A stretch of 64,000 bases of DNA from Streptomyces antnestii (GCF_004005495.1 NZ_RZYA01000001.1:1-64000); one strand, 5' to 3'. Counted from the stretch's first letter, positions 25,488 to 34,917 are shown. Numbers and translations are program-made. Notes: generated from the letters alone by a model not told the origin.

Positions 25488-28385
25488 ATGACAGAGACGG
25501 CGAGTGGCCCGGCACGAGGTTCCCGCGCCAAGGGAGCCAAGGCCAGCAAGGGGCTGCGTATCGAGCGCATCCACACGACTCCCGGCGTGCATCCGTACGA
25601 CGAGGTGGAGTGGGAGCGCCGTGACGTCGTCATGACCAATTGGCGCGACGGCTCGATCAACTTCGAGCAGCGTGGCGTCGAGTTCCCCGGCTTCTGGTCG
25701 GTGAACGCGGTCAACATCGTCACCAGCAAGTACTTCCGCGGCGCGGTCGGCACCCCGCAGCGCGAGGTGAGCCTCAGGCAGCTCATCGACCGGATTGTGA
25801 AGACGTACCGGAAGGCCGGAGAGGACTACAACTACTTCTCCTCGCCCGCCGACGCCGAGATCTTCGAGCACGAGCTGGCGTACGCCCTCCTGCACCAGAT
25901 CTTCAGCTTCAACTCCCCGGTGTGGTTCAACGTCGGTACGCCGCAGCCCCAGCAGGTCTCCGCCTGCTTCATCCTGGCCGTCGACGACTCCATGGAGTCG
26001 ATCCTCGACTGGTACAAGGAAGAGGGCATGATCTTCAAGGGCGGCTCGGGCGCCGGCCTGAACCTCTCCCGGATCCGTTCCTCCAAGGAACTGCTGTCCT
26101 CGGGCGGCAACGCCTCGGGTCCCGTCTCCTTCATGCGTGGCGCCGACGCCTCCGCGGGAACGATCAAGTCGGGTGGCGCCACGCGCCGCGCGGCCAAGAT
26201 GGTCATCCTCGACGTCGACCACCCCGACATCGAGAACTTCATCGAGACCAAGGTGAAGGAAGAGGAGAAGATCCGCGCGCTGCGTGACGCGGGCTTCGAC
26301 ATGGACCTGGGCGGCGACGACATCACGTCCGTCCAGTACCAGAACGCCAACAACTCGGTCCGCGTGAACGACGAGTTCATGAAGGCCGTGGAGACCGGCG
26401 GCAAGTTCGGTCTGCGCGCCCGGATGACCGGTGACGTCATCGAGGAGGTCGACGCCAAGTCGCTCTTCCGCAAGATGGCCGAGGCCGCGTGGGCGTGTGC
26501 CGACCCCGGCATCCAGTACGACGACACCATCAACCAGTGGCACACCTGCCCGGAGTCCGGCCGGATCAACGGCTCGAACCCGTGCAGCGAGTACATGCAC
26601 CTGGACAACACGTCCTGCAACCTCGCGTCGCTGAACCTGATGAAGTTCCTGAAGGACGACGGCAAGGGCCGCCAGTCCTTCGACGTCGAGCGCTTCTCCA
26701 AGGTCGTCGAGCTGGTCATCACCGCGATGGACATCTCGATCTGCTTCGCGGACTTCCCGACGCAGAAGATCGGCGAGAACACCCGCGCCTTCCGCCAGCT
26801 GGGCATCGGCTACGCCAACCTCGGCGCCCTGCTGATGGCCACGGGCCACGCGTACGACTCCGAGGGCGGCCGCGCCCTGGCCGGTTCCATCACCTCGCTG
26901 ATGACCGGTACCTCGTACAAGCGTTCCGCCGAGCTGGCCGCGGTCGTCGGCCCGTACGACGGCTACGCCAAGAACGCCACCCCGCACCAGCGCGTCATGA
27001 AGCAGCACGCCGACGAGAACGCCAAGGCCGTCCGCATGGACGACCTGGACACCCCGATCTGGGCCGCCGCCACGGAGGCCTGGCAGGACGTCGTCCGCCT
27101 CGGCGAGAAGAACGGTTTCCGCAACTCGCAGGCGTCGGTCATCGCCCCGACCGGCACCATCGGTCTCGCGATGTCCTGCGACACCACCGGCCTCGAGCCC
27201 GACCTCGCCCTGGTCAAGTTCAAGAAGCTGGTCGGCGGCGGCTCGATGCAGATCGTCAACGGCACCGTCCCGCAGGCCCTGCGCCGCCTGGGTTACCAGG
27301 AGGAGCAGATCGAGGCGATCGTCGCCCACATCGCCGAGAACGGGAACGTCGTCGACGCCCCGGGCCTGAAGACCGAGCACTACGAGGTCTTCGACTGCGC
27401 GATGGGTGAGCGCTCCATCTCCGCGATGGGCCACGTCCGCATGATGGCGGCCATCCAGCCCTGGATCTCCGGCGCGCTCTCCAAGACGGTCAACCTGCCC
27501 GAGACCGCCACGGTCGAGGACGTCGAAGAGGTCTACTTCGAGGCGTGGAAGATGGGCGTCAAGGCGCTCGCCATCTACCGCGACAACTGCAAGGTCGGCC
27601 AGCCCCTCTCCGCCAAGACCAAGGAGAAGGAGAAGGAGGCGGTCACCGCCAAGGCCGAGGACACCATCCGCACCGCGGTCGAGAAGGTCGTCGAGTACCG
27701 TCCGGTCCGCAAGCGTCTCCCGAAGGGCCGTCCGGGGATCACCACCTCGTTCACCGTCGGTGGCGCCGAGGGCTACATGACCGCCAACTCCTACCCGGAC
27801 GACGGTCTCGGCGAGGTCTTCCTGAAGATGTCGAAGCAGGGCTCCACCCTCGCGGGCATGATGGACGCCTTCTCGATCGCCGTCTCCGTAGGCCTGCAGT
27901 ACGGCGTCCCGCTGGAGACGTACGTCTCGAAGTTCACGAACATGCGCTTCGAGCCGGCCGGCATGACGGACGACCCGGACGTGCGGATGGCGCAGTCGAT
28001 CGTCGACTACATCTTCCGTCGCCTGGCGCTCGACTTCCTGCCCTTCGAGACGCGCTCCGCGCTCGGCATCCACTCGGCCGAGGAGCGTCAGCGTCACCTG
28101 GAGACGGGCTCGTACGAGCCCGCGGACGACGAGGTCGACGTCGAGGGCCTGGCCCAGTCCGCCCCGCGGCAGACGGAGACGCTGAAGGCCGTCGAGGCCC
28201 CCAAGGCCGAGACCGCGGCCGTGGCGCCCGCTCCGCAGCAGGCGCACACCAGCGCCGAGCTGGTGGAGATGCAGCTGGGCATCCAGGCGGACGCTCCGCT
28301 GTGCTTCTCCTGCGGCACGAAGATGCAGCGCGCCGGCTCCTGCTACATCTGCGAGGGCTGCGGCTCGACCAGCGGCTGCAGCTGA
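25488..28385 (+). CDS. nrdJ: Vitamin B12-dependent (class II) ribonucleoside-diphosphate reductase NrdJ
   Basis: 965-aa adenosylcobalamin-dependent reductase that makes dNTPs without oxygen. The catalytic core is recognisable: FSFNSPVWFNVG and the first redox Cys in QQVSACFILAVDDSMESI, the FKGGSGAGLNLSRIRS stretch, the active-site loop NPCSEYMHLDNTSCNLASLN and PTGTIGLAMSCDTTGLEPD. The C-terminus ends in a zinc-ribbon-like CFSCGTKMQRAGSCYICEGCGS, supplying the exchangeable redox cysteines. ATG 25488 follows GGAGGCGG. Codon usage is strongly biased, suggesting high expression. It forms an operon with nrdR and is closed by a very strong terminator. In Streptomyces it is the main reductase in vegetative growth when B12 is present. 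Confidence 0.97.
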   Translation: MTETASGPARGSRAKGAKASKGLRIERIHTTPGVHPYDEVEWERRDVVMTNWRDGSINFEQRGVEFPGFWSVNAVNIVTSKYFRGAVGTPQREVSLRQLIDRIVKTYRKAGEDYNYFSSPADAEIFEHELAYALLHQIFSFNSPVWFNVGTPQPQQVSACFILAVDDSMESILDWYKEEGMIFKGGSGAGLNLSRIRSSKELLSSGGNASGPVSFMRGADASAGTIKSGGATRRAAKMVILDVDHPDIENFIETKVKEEEKIRALRDAGFDMDLGGDDITSVQYQNANNSVRVNDEFMKAVETGGKFGLRARMTGDVIEEVDAKSLFRKMAEAAWACADPGIQYDDTINQWHTCPESGRINGSNPCSEYMHLDNTSCNLASLNLMKFLKDDGKGRQSFDVERFSKVVELVITAMDISICFADFPTQKIGENTRAFRQLGIGYANLGALLMATGHAYDSEGGRALAGSITSLMTGTSYKRSAELAAVVGPYDGYAKNATPHQRVMKQHADENAKAVRMDDLDTPIWAAATEAWQDVVRLGEKNGFRNSQASVIAPTGTIGLAMSCDTTGLEPDLALVKFKKLVGGGSMQIVNGTVPQALRRLGYQEEQIEAIVAHIAENGNVVDAPGLKTEHYEVFDCAMGERSISAMGHVRMMAAIQPWISGALSKTVNLPETATVEDVEEVYFEAWKMGVKALAIYRDNCKVGQPLSAKTKEKEKEAVTAKAEDTIRTAVEKVVEYRPVRKRLPKGRPGITTSFTVGGAEGYMTANSYPDDGLGEVFLKMSKQGSTLAGMMDAFSIAVSVGLQYGVPLETYVSKFTNMRFEPAGMTDDPDVRMAQSIVDYIFRRLALDFLPFETRSALGIHSAEERQRHLETGSYEPADDEVDVEGLAQSAPRQTETLKAVEAPKAETAAVAPAPQQAHTSAELVEMQLGIQADAPLCFSCGTKMQRAGSCYICEGCGSTSGCS

Positions 28386-28400
28386 TCAGCTGACGCAGTG

Positions 28401-28441
28401 AGGTGAGGGGCGGCGGGCCACAGGCTCGCCGCCCCTCACCT
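28401..28441. terminator. nrdJ terminator (T-tailed)
   Basis: Perfect 15-bp stem (28401-28415 with 28427-28441), 11-nt loop, followed by TTT; one of the few canonical rho-independent terminators here. The convergent terD-like gene ends 33 bp further on. Between them TCTACGTAG occurs twice (28450-28458, 28462-28470). Confidence 0.92.
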
Positions 28442-28473
28442 TTTCCCTGTCTACGTAGACCTCTACGTAGGGC

Positions 28474-29001
28474 TCAGTGCGCGCTGCCCATCGCGGCCGC
28501 GAACGACGTGGGGTCGCTGTCGAATCCCTGGAGCATCTCGCGGAAAGCCCATTCTCCGGAGTCGTCCCGCGCGAACTCGGCGACCACGGCCGCCGTCGAA
28601 TCGGCCACTTCGGAGAAGTCGTTCTGCGCCAGGTCGGTGTATCCCTCACGGATCCGGACCGCGGTGTTCGCGACCGCTCCGAAGACCGTGGCCCGCTCAC
28701 CCTGCTGTATGGCGACACCGACGACCACGCGCGCGTAGGAGGGCGACAGGCGCTCCAGCTCCAGTGTCATGACTTCGTCGAACCCGAAGCCCTGGCCCGT
28801 CGTGCTGTCCCGGTTGAGGGTGATCGTCCCGTCGGGGGAGCGGCTGTCGAAATACACGACGTACGCCGGTTCGCCGCCCGGTTCGCCGGACGTGTAGGTC
28901 GCCGCGATGATGTCGAGATCATGGGGTGGCGAGCCGGTCGGGCTCGGATCCCATTTCAGCGCGACCTCGACCTTCTTGAGCCCTTTCCTGAAGCTGCTCA
29001 C
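28474..29001 (-). CDS. TerD-family stress protein
   Basis: 175-aa cytoplasmic protein of the TerD/CABP family, linked to tellurite resistance, stress and differentiation in Streptomyces. It keeps VEVALKWDPSP, the DLDIIAA strand and SPDGTITLNRDSTTGQG with FGFDEVMTLEL. The canonical calcium loop (DNRTGEGDGDDE) is altered to NRDSTTGQGFGFDE, so metal binding may be reduced. GTG 29001 follows AGGAGGGGGAG. It is a single gene, not part of a ter cluster. Confidence 0.85.
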   Translation of the reverse strand: MSSFRKGLKKVEVALKWDPSPTGSPPHDLDIIAATYTSGEPGGEPAYVVYFDSRSPDGTITLNRDSTTGQGFGFDEVMTLELERLSPSYARVVVGVAIQQGERATVFGAVANTAVRIREGYTDLAQNDFSEVADSTAAVVAEFARDDSGEWAFREMLQGFDSDPTSFAAAMGSAH

Positions 29002-29200
29002 CCGAACTCCCCCTCCTGGACCGCCGGTTACGACTGCTCATGCCTACTACGGACACGCTACGTCCTGCGATCGTGACCATGAAATGGAACAGGACAGGCC
29101 TGGATCTCGACGCCTGCTTGGCGCGAATCGGCTTCTCCGTGAGGGGACTTGGAGCACGGGTGCTTGGGAGCGACTGATCAGGATGCACGCCGCCGGAGCG

Positions 29201-29230
29201 TGACCGAACCCACGTCGCGGGCCGTACGAT
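29201..29230 (+). promoter_or_regulatory. Candidate promoter for the DUF4937 gene (leaderless)
   Basis: TGACCG-like -35 (29201-29206) and TACGAT -10 (29225-29230), 18-nt spacing, with the GTG start 6 nt after the -10 and no Shine-Dalgarno. Confidence 0.45.
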
Positions 29231-29236
29231 GGCGCG

Positions 29237-29842
29237 GTGCTGGTCAAGTGGATTCGCTGCGCCGTGACCGACCGTCGAGGGTTCGAGCGGGGGCAGCGAA
29301 AGTGGGCGGGGCTTCTGGGGGAGCCGGGATTCCGGGGACAGGGTGGGGGCTGGAGCAGAAATCGGCCGGAGGTGGCCCATGTCCTCGGCTTCTGGGAGAG
29401 CCGCGCCTTCTACGACTCCTTCATGGCGCGCTCGCACGACCGGCTCGCCGCCGCACAGTCGGGCACGTACAAGAACATCCAAGTGAAGCTCTTCGACCAC
29501 CGGTTCGACGTGAAGACGGGGTTCGAGCCGCGCTTCACGGAGGCGGACACGGTGCGTCTCGCGCACTGCCGTGTGTATCCGCAGCGCGAGGAGCACTTCG
29601 CGCTGATGCAGGAGAAGGTGTGGAACCCCGCGATGGCCGGCTCCCCGGGGATGGTGCGGGGGCTCTTCGGCGAGGCGCCGGGCAACGAGTTCCTGATCCT
29701 CTCGATGTGGCACTCCGTGGCCGAGCACGGCAAGTACCAGGCGGAACGGGTGGAGCGGCTCTCGCTGCGGGCTCAGACGGAGTCCGACATCGCCGGGATC
29801 ACGGGCGACATCGTCCAGCTGGAACCGTCCTGGACGGTGTGA
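29237..29842 (+). CDS. DUF4937 domain protein (ABM-like fold)
   Basis: 201 aa. The N-terminus MLVKWIRCAVTDRRGFERGQRKW and GFWESRAFYDSFMARSHD match the DUF4937 family; the C-terminal half (RVYPQREEHFALMQEKVWNPAM...FLILSMWHSVAEHGKY) looks like a second dimeric alpha/beta-barrel repeat. No catalytic residues or function are known. The GTG lacks a Shine-Dalgarno and follows a -10 by 6 nt. A phosphatase gene follows after 134 bp. Confidence 0.78.
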   Translation: MLVKWIRCAVTDRRGFERGQRKWAGLLGEPGFRGQGGGWSRNRPEVAHVLGFWESRAFYDSFMARSHDRLAAAQSGTYKNIQVKLFDHRFDVKTGFEPRFTEADTVRLAHCRVYPQREEHFALMQEKVWNPAMAGSPGMVRGLFGEAPGNEFLILSMWHSVAEHGKYQAERVERLSLRAQTESDIAGITGDIVQLEPSWTV

Positions 29843-29886
29843 CCGGACCGGACCGGACGAACCGGACGGACCGGACGGACCGGACT
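29843..29886. repeat. GGAC simple repeat
   Basis: Irregular array of CCGGAC/GGACCGGAC units right after the DUF4937 stop. Probably slippage sequence; no ORF. Confidence 0.85.
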
Positions 29887-29976
29887 GGTCGCGAGGAACG
29901 GGCACGCGGTGTGACATACGCCGGATGGAGCCCGCACGAGTGCTCGAACGAGCCATGTCCGATCTAGGGTTTTGGC

Positions 29977-30636
29977 ATGGCACGTCCGCGGCGCATCGTC
30001 CTTGTCCGGCACGGCGAGTCGGAGGGCAACGCCGACGACACCGTCTATGAACGCGAGCCCGACCACGCCCTTGCCCTCACCGAGACGGGGCGGCAACAGG
30101 CGGACGAGACGGGAAAGTACCTGCGTGACCTGTTCGGGCGCGAGCGGGTGAGTGTCTACGTGTCGCCCTACCGCCGCACGCACCAGACCTTCCGCGCCTT
30201 CCGGCTCGACCCGGACCTCGTACGGGTGCGGGAGGAGCCGCGGCTGCGGGAGCAGGACTGGGGAAACTGGCAGGACAGGGACGACGTACGCCTTCAGAAG
30301 GCGTACCGCGACGCCTACGGGCACTTCTTCTACCGCTTCGCGCAAGGGGAGTCCGGGGCAGACGTGTACGACCGTGTGGGTGCTTTTCTGGAGAGCCTCT
30401 ACCGCAGCTTCGAGGCGCCCGATCACCCGTCGAACGTCCTCCTTGTCACCCATGGACTCACCATGCGGCTGTTCTGCATGCGGTGGTTCCACTGGTCGGT
30501 CGCCGACTTCGAATCACTGTCGAATCCGGGGAACGGTGAGACGCGCGCACTCGTTCTCGGGGAGAACGGCAAATACACCTTGGACCGGCCGTTCGAACGC
30601 TGGCGTGATCCGGAACCGTACGGAGTCACCGGTTAG
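29977..30636 (+). CDS. Histidine phosphatase family protein
   Basis: 219-aa phosphoglycerate-mutase-like phosphatase: the phosphohistidine motif is VLVRHGESEGN (RHG at residues ~11-13) and the second catalytic His is in LLVTHGLTMRLF. YVSPYRRTHQTF and REQDWGNWQ are typical of the branch. Substrate cannot be predicted. The -10-like TAGGGT ends 6 nt before the ATG, suggesting a leaderless transcript. It ends 12 bp before the ADP-ribosylglycohydrolase gene, so the two are probably co-transcribed. Confidence 0.88.
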   Translation: MARPRRIVLVRHGESEGNADDTVYEREPDHALALTETGRQQADETGKYLRDLFGRERVSVYVSPYRRTHQTFRAFRLDPDLVRVREEPRLREQDWGNWQDRDDVRLQKAYRDAYGHFFYRFAQGESGADVYDRVGAFLESLYRSFEAPDHPSNVLLVTHGLTMRLFCMRWFHWSVADFESLSNPGNGETRALVLGENGKYTLDRPFERWRDPEPYGVTG

Positions 30637-30648
30637 AGTGGCAGGGCG

Positions 30649-31557
30649 ATGACCGCTGATTCCTCTCCTCATGTGCGGCTCGACCGCGCCTTGTCCAGCC
30701 TGCGTGGCCTGGCAGTGGGGGACGCGCTGGGCTCCCAGTTCTTCGTGCCCGCGAACTATCCGCTGCTCCAGCGCCGGGAGCTGCCCGACGGCCTCTGGCA
30801 GTGGACCGACGACACAGAGATGGCGTGCTCCGTAGTGGCGGTCCTGGCCGCCGAGAACCGGATCGAGCAGGACGAGCTCGCCCGGTCCTTCGCCGAGCAC
30901 CATGACTTCGACCGGGGCTACGGCCCGGCGGTGAACCGGCTGCTCCGGCAGATCCGTGAGGGCGGGGACTGGCGCGCCCTGTCCTCCGCGCTCTTCAAGG
31001 GCCAGGGTTCCTGGGGCAACGGCGCGGCGATGCGGATCGCACCGCTCGGCGCCTGGTACGCGGACGATCCGGAGCAGGCCACGCATCAGGCCGAGATCTC
31101 CGCCTATCCGACGCACCAGCACCGGGAGGCCGTGGTCGGCGCCATGGCCGTGGCCGCCGCCGCCGCGCTCGTGGCGGATCCGGCGGGACCGCCGACGCCG
31201 CAGGCGCTGCTCGACGGCGTGATCGCGCTCGTGCCGCGCAGTGCGGTGGGCGCGGGGCTCAGACGGGCCAGGGACATGCTCGACTACGGTGACGCGGGGA
31301 CGGTGGCCGCCGTCCTCGGGTGCGGCCGGCGGACGACGGCCCATGACACGGTGCCCTTCGCGCTGTGGTCGGCGGCGCGGGGCCTCGGTGACTTCGAGCG
31401 CGCGTTCTGGGCCACGGCCCAGGTCGGCGGGGACATGGACACGACGTGCGCGATCGTGGGCGGAGTGGTCGCTTCCGGTCCGGGTGGCGCTCCGGCGGAC
31501 CAGTGGTTGCAGCGGACCGAGCCGCTGCCGGAATGGGCGCCGGGCCTGCCGGTCTGA
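30649..31557 (+). CDS. ADP-ribosylglycohydrolase (DraG/ARH) family protein
   Basis: 302-aa all-helical, dinuclear-Mg enzyme that removes ADP-ribose from proteins or small molecules. Metal-binding motifs: GLAVGDALG, WTDDTEMA (near residue 60) and QVGGDMDTTCAIVGG near the C-terminus. The GNGAAMRIAPLG segment binds the ribose. It lies 12 bp after the phosphatase and ends at a bidirectional terminator shared with the convergent MFS gene. Partner transferase not visible in the window. Confidence 0.9.
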   Translation: MTADSSPHVRLDRALSSLRGLAVGDALGSQFFVPANYPLLQRRELPDGLWQWTDDTEMACSVVAVLAAENRIEQDELARSFAEHHDFDRGYGPAVNRLLRQIREGGDWRALSSALFKGQGSWGNGAAMRIAPLGAWYADDPEQATHQAEISAYPTHQHREAVVGAMAVAAAAALVADPAGPPTPQALLDGVIALVPRSAVGAGLRRARDMLDYGDAGTVAAVLGCGRRTTAHDTVPFALWSAARGLGDFERAFWATAQVGGDMDTTCAIVGGVVASGPGGAPADQWLQRTEPLPEWAPGLPV

Positions 31558-31583
31558 TCTGCGGCTCGCCCACTGCGTGGCGG

Positions 31584-31620
31584 ATGCCGGGCCGCCTCGT
31601 CACCTGAGGCGGCCCGGCAT
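31584..31620. terminator. Bidirectional terminator
   Basis: Perfect 15-bp stem (31584-31598 with 31606-31620), 7-nt loop, between the convergent ADP-ribosylglycohydrolase and MFS genes. Confidence 0.88.
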
Positions 31621-31649
31621 CGATCGCACGTGGTGGGCGGCTTCCCTGG

Positions 31650-33215
31650 TCAGCCGCCCGCCGGTCCGGCCGCACCCGCGGTGCCCGCGAGTGCTTCCAG
31701 GTCGCTCTTGCGCACCCGGATCACCACAGTGGCGACGATCAGGGCGAGGAGCGCCATCGCCGCCGCCGGGACGAATGCCGTGGAGATGCCCTCGGCCAGC
31801 ACCTGGTGACCCCACGGCGCCGGGAGCTGATGGGTCCTGGCAAACTCCGCCTTCTGCTCGGGCGTGGCCTGCGCCATGAACGACGGGATCTGATCCTTCG
31901 CCTCGTTCCGGCCGGCCGTGCCGAAGGCCGTGGTGAGGATGGAGAGGCCGAGCGAACCGCCCACCTGCTGCGTCGCGTTGAGCAGCCCGGATGCCGCACC
32001 CGCCTCGTGCGGGGCGACTCCGGAGACGGCGGTCAGGGTGAGCGTCACGAAGTTGAGCCCCATCCCGACGCCGAACAGCAGCATCGGGCCGAGCACCCCA
32101 CCCGCGTACGAGCTGTCGGGGGAGATGAACGTCTGCCAGGCGAGGCCGAGCAGCACGAGGGTCGCGCCGGTCATCATGAAGGGCTTGGGGCCCAGTACGG
32201 GCAGCAGCCGCTGGGACACGCCCGCGCCGACGATGATCGCGGCCGTGACCGGGAGGAAGGCGAGGCCCGCCTCGATCGGCGTGTAGTCGAGGACGTTCTG
32301 TGCGAACAGGACGATGAAGAAGAACATGCCGAACATCGCCGCGGCCAGACTCAGCATGATCACGTAGGTGCCCGAGCGGTTGCGGTCGGCGAACATCCGC
32401 AGCGGTGTGATCGGCTCCCTGGCCCGGCTCTCGATGAACGCGAAGGCCAGGAGCAGCACGACGGCCGCCGCGAACGAGCCGGTGCTGAGCCGGTCGCGCC
32501 AGCCCTCCTCCGACGCTCGGATGAACCCGTACACGAGGGAGGCCATCCCGGCCGTGGACGTCAGCGCGCCCGCGATGTCGAAGCGTCCGGGGTGGCGCTC
32601 GGACTCGTTGATGAACACCGGCGTGAGCACGGCGATGAGGATGCCGATGGGTACGTTCACGAACAGCACCCAGCGCCAGTCGAGCCACTCCGTGAGCATG
32701 CCGCCGGCGAGGAGGCCGACGGCGCCGCCACCCGCGGAGACCGCGGCGAAGACGCCGAACGCCCGGTTCCGCTCCGGGCCTTCGGGGAACGTCGTGGTGA
32801 TGAGGGCCAGCGATGTGGGCGACGCGATCGCGCCACCGACGCCTTGCAGGGCGCGGGCTGCGAGCAACTGCCAGGGTTCCTGGGCCAGTCCGCCGAGCAG
32901 CGACGCGAGGGTGAAGAGCAGGATGCCGGACATGAAGACCCGGCGGCGGCCGAGGATGTCCCCCGCGCGGCCACCGAGAAGCAGCAGGCCGCCGAAGGTG
33001 AGTGTGTACGCGCTGACGACCCAGGTGAGGTCCGTCGTGGAGAACTTGAGCGCGTTCTGGATGTGCGGGAGCGCGATGTTCACAATCGTCGCGTCGAGTA
33101 CCACCATGAGTTGGCAGGCCGCGATGACGGTGAGGGCTATGCCGGGGCGCCCCTCCCGGCGGGCTGTCCCCGGCTTCTCGGGCTTCTGATCTTGAGTTAA
33201 CTGAGAGGTTGACAC
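31650..33215 (-). CDS. MFS drug exporter, DHA2 (EmrB/QacA) family
   Basis: 521-aa, 14-helix proton antiporter. Motif A is GGRAGDILGRRRVF, motif C-like AVSAGGGAVGLLAGG; the first helix has the DHA2 signature MVVLDATIVNIALP. The N-terminal 30 residues and the C-terminal Gly/Ala tail are cytoplasmic. GTG 33215 follows GGGGGAT. It is divergent from a TetR regulator gene, and two identical palindromes lie in the gap, so it is predicted to be repressed by that regulator and induced by its substrate (unknown; likely a hydrophobic antibiotic or toxic metabolite). Confidence 0.92.
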   Translation of the reverse strand: MSTSQLTQDQKPEKPGTARREGRPGIALTVIAACQLMVVLDATIVNIALPHIQNALKFSTTDLTWVVSAYTLTFGGLLLLGGRAGDILGRRRVFMSGILLFTLASLLGGLAQEPWQLLAARALQGVGGAIASPTSLALITTTFPEGPERNRAFGVFAAVSAGGGAVGLLAGGMLTEWLDWRWVLFVNVPIGILIAVLTPVFINESERHPGRFDIAGALTSTAGMASLVYGFIRASEEGWRDRLSTGSFAAAVVLLLAFAFIESRAREPITPLRMFADRNRSGTYVIMLSLAAAMFGMFFFIVLFAQNVLDYTPIEAGLAFLPVTAAIIVGAGVSQRLLPVLGPKPFMMTGATLVLLGLAWQTFISPDSSYAGGVLGPMLLFGVGMGLNFVTLTLTAVSGVAPHEAGAASGLLNATQQVGGSLGLSILTTAFGTAGRNEAKDQIPSFMAQATPEQKAEFARTHQLPAPWGHQVLAEGISTAFVPAAAMALLALIVATVVIRVRKSDLEALAGTAGAAGPAGG

Positions 33216-33238
33216 TATGGATCCCCCACAAGTGCGTT

Positions 33239-33258
33239 AGTGAACGCAACCGTTCACT
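33239..33258. promoter_or_regulatory. TetR operator, copy 1
   Basis: AGTGAACGCAACCGTTCACT, a 20-bp palindrome (8-bp arms around CAAC), 24 bp upstream of the MFS start. Confidence 0.88.
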
Positions 33259-33287
33259 GTCGCGCCAAACGGTAGTGACTCCCCAAC

Positions 33288-33307
33288 AGTGAACGCAACC
33301 GTTCACT
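33288..33307. promoter_or_regulatory. TetR operator, copy 2
   Basis: Identical 20-bp palindrome 49 bp from copy 1 and 45 bp upstream of the TetR start; together they flank both divergent promoters. Confidence 0.88.
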
Positions 33308-33352
33308 GAAGAAGCTGCCTTGAGTTTCCGGATCCCCAACGGAGAGATGACG

Positions 33353-33976
33353 ATGGATACTTCGCCCTGGACGGCCGCCCCCGCTCCGACGGCCACCCTG
33401 CGTCGGCGTGGTCCCGTGCTGGAGCGGGCCATCCTCGAAGCCGCGCTTGATCAGCTCAGTACGGTCGGCTGGAGCGGCCTCACGATGGAAGGTGTGGCGG
33501 CTGGCGCGCAGACGGGCAAGGCCGCCGTCTACCGGCGCTGGTCCTCCAAGGAGGAGCTCGTCGCGGACGCCCTGCGGGCGGGGTTGCCCAGGCTCGACGG
33601 GGCGCCGGATCGCGGCAACGTCCGGGACGATCTCATCGAGCTGTGCCGTCTGATGCGCGAGGCGATGTACTCACGTCCCGGATTCGCCCTGCGGTCGGTT
33701 CTTCACGAATGTGATTCGTCCACGGCTGAGCGCTTCCATGAAGTGATCTTCGAGGGTGTCGTCCAGCCGAGCGTGGAGCTGATCAAAGAGGTCGTACGCC
33801 GTGGGATAACACGCGGCGAGGTACGCCCCGGGGCCACGGACGAGTACGTCTGCGATGTCATCCCGGCGATGATGATGTACCGCTCCAAAGTGTGCGGGAG
33901 TGAATGGGGTGAGCGTGATCTCACGGAGATGATCGACCAGGTGATGGTTCCGCTGCTGCGGCCGCTGGGGGCGTGA
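33353..33976 (+). CDS. TetR-family repressor of the divergent MFS exporter
   Basis: 207-aa regulator. The N-terminal HTH is clear: VLERAILEAALDQLSTVGWSG, LTMEGVAAGAQTGKAAVYRRWSS (the YRRW motif of TetR). The C-terminal ligand domain contains PGFALRSVLHECD and IPAMMMYRSKV. I chose ATG 33353 because GGAGAG lies 6 nt upstream; ATG 33347 is too close to it, and a TTG at 33320 is less likely. It is divergent from the MFS gene with the duplicated operator between them: a classic local efflux switch. Confidence 0.9.
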   Translation: MDTSPWTAAPAPTATLRRRGPVLERAILEAALDQLSTVGWSGLTMEGVAAGAQTGKAAVYRRWSSKEELVADALRAGLPRLDGAPDRGNVRDDLIELCRLMREAMYSRPGFALRSVLHECDSSTAERFHEVIFEGVVQPSVELIKEVVRRGITRGEVRPGATDEYVCDVIPAMMMYRSKVCGSEWGERDLTEMIDQVMVPLLRPLGA

Positions 33977-34215
33977 GGCGGGGCGTGCGGCTGGGTGTTC
34001 GCTCAGTGTTCGGCTGGGCGTTCGGCTCGGTGCTCGGATGGTGGGGGCGGACGGGGGTGTGAAGGTGGTGCGGTTCGATGGTGGCGGGTGAGGGCGCGCC
34101 CGCGCCGGGCCGGCCGTGAGCCAGGCCGTGAACCGACGGTTCCGTCCGGCCCGGCATCGACCTCCTGGTACCGGGGTGTCGCCGAGGGGACACGGCGGCG
34201 TAGGCTGTTGGCGCC
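33977..34215. other. Intergenic region upstream of rnhB
   Basis: 239 bp, beginning with GTTCGGCTNGG-type short repeats (about 33995-34040). A TAGGCT hexamer (34202-34207) ends 8 nt before the rnhB start. No ORF or other site is convincing. Confidence 0.45.
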
Positions 34216-34917
34216 ATGCCGTACGAACCACCCACTCACAGCGTCGAGCGCTCACTGCGCGCCACCACCGGAGCCAAGATCGTCGCCGGTGTGGACGAGG
34301 TCGGTCGCGGTGCGTGGGCGGGTCCGGTCACTGTGTGCGCAGCCGTCACCGGGCTGCGTCGACCGCCCGAAGGCCTCACCGACTCCAAGCTGATCAGTCC
34401 GAAGCGGCGCGAAGCGCTCGCCGAGACGCTGGAGAGCTGGGTGACGGAACACGCGCTCGGGCACGCCTCCCACGAGGAGATCGACGAGCTGGGCATGACG
34501 GCCGCCCTGCGGCTTGCCGCGGTGCGGGCCCTCGAGGCCCTTCCGGTCCGTCCGGACGCGGTCATCCTCGACGGGAAGCACGACTATCTCGGCGCTCCCT
34601 GGCGGGTCCGTACGGTGATCAAGGGCGACCGGTCCTGCGTGGCCGTCGCCGCGGCATCGGTGATCGCCAAGGTTCGGCGCGACAAAATGATGGCCGAACT
34701 GGGCATCGAACATGCAGACTTCGGTTTTGCGGCCAACGCCGGTTATCCGTCGCCGGTCCACAAAGCCGCGCTGGAGGAGCGGGGGCCCACCCCGTACCAC
34801 CGGCTTTCGTGGGCGTACCTTGATGCGCTGCCCCAGTGGCGGCACCTCAAGAAGGCCCGCAGCTGGGCGGACGGAAACGTTCCGGAGATCGAAGGCCAGC
34901 TCGGCTTCGACTTCTGA
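34216..34917 (+). CDS. rnhB: Ribonuclease HII
   Basis: 233-aa enzyme that cuts RNA in RNA-DNA hybrids and starts ribonucleotide excision. The four acidic catalytic residues are present: D and E in [13 protein letters not shown] (residues ~27-34), D in [10 protein letters not shown] and D in [30 protein letters not shown] is the conserved C-terminal motif. No strong Shine-Dalgarno; the TAGGCT hexamer upstream may be a -10 giving a short leader. It is followed by a hypothetical gene on the same strand after 67 bp. Confidence 0.95.
   Translation: MPYEPPTHSVERSLRATTGAKIVAGVDEVGRGAWAGPVTVCAAVTGLRRPPEGLTDSKLISPKRREALAETLESWVTEHALGHASHEEIDELGMTAALRLAAVRALEALPVRPDAVILDGKHDYLGAPWRVRTVIKGDRSCVAVAAASVIAKVRRDKMMAELGIEHADFGFAANAGYPSPVHKAALEERGPTPYHRLSWAYLDALPQWRHLKKARSWADGNVPEIEGQLGFDF

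Noticed and set aside
25164..28247. 1027-codon open frame on the minus strand opposite nrdJ
   Set aside because: A high-GC mirror frame: nrdJ is unmistakable on the plus strand, and the antisense product is a Val/Leu/Gly/Arg/Asp-rich string with no domain.
29843..29886. Iteron or regulator-binding array in the GGAC repeats
   Set aside because: Irregular unit length, no palindromy; best explained as slippage sequence.
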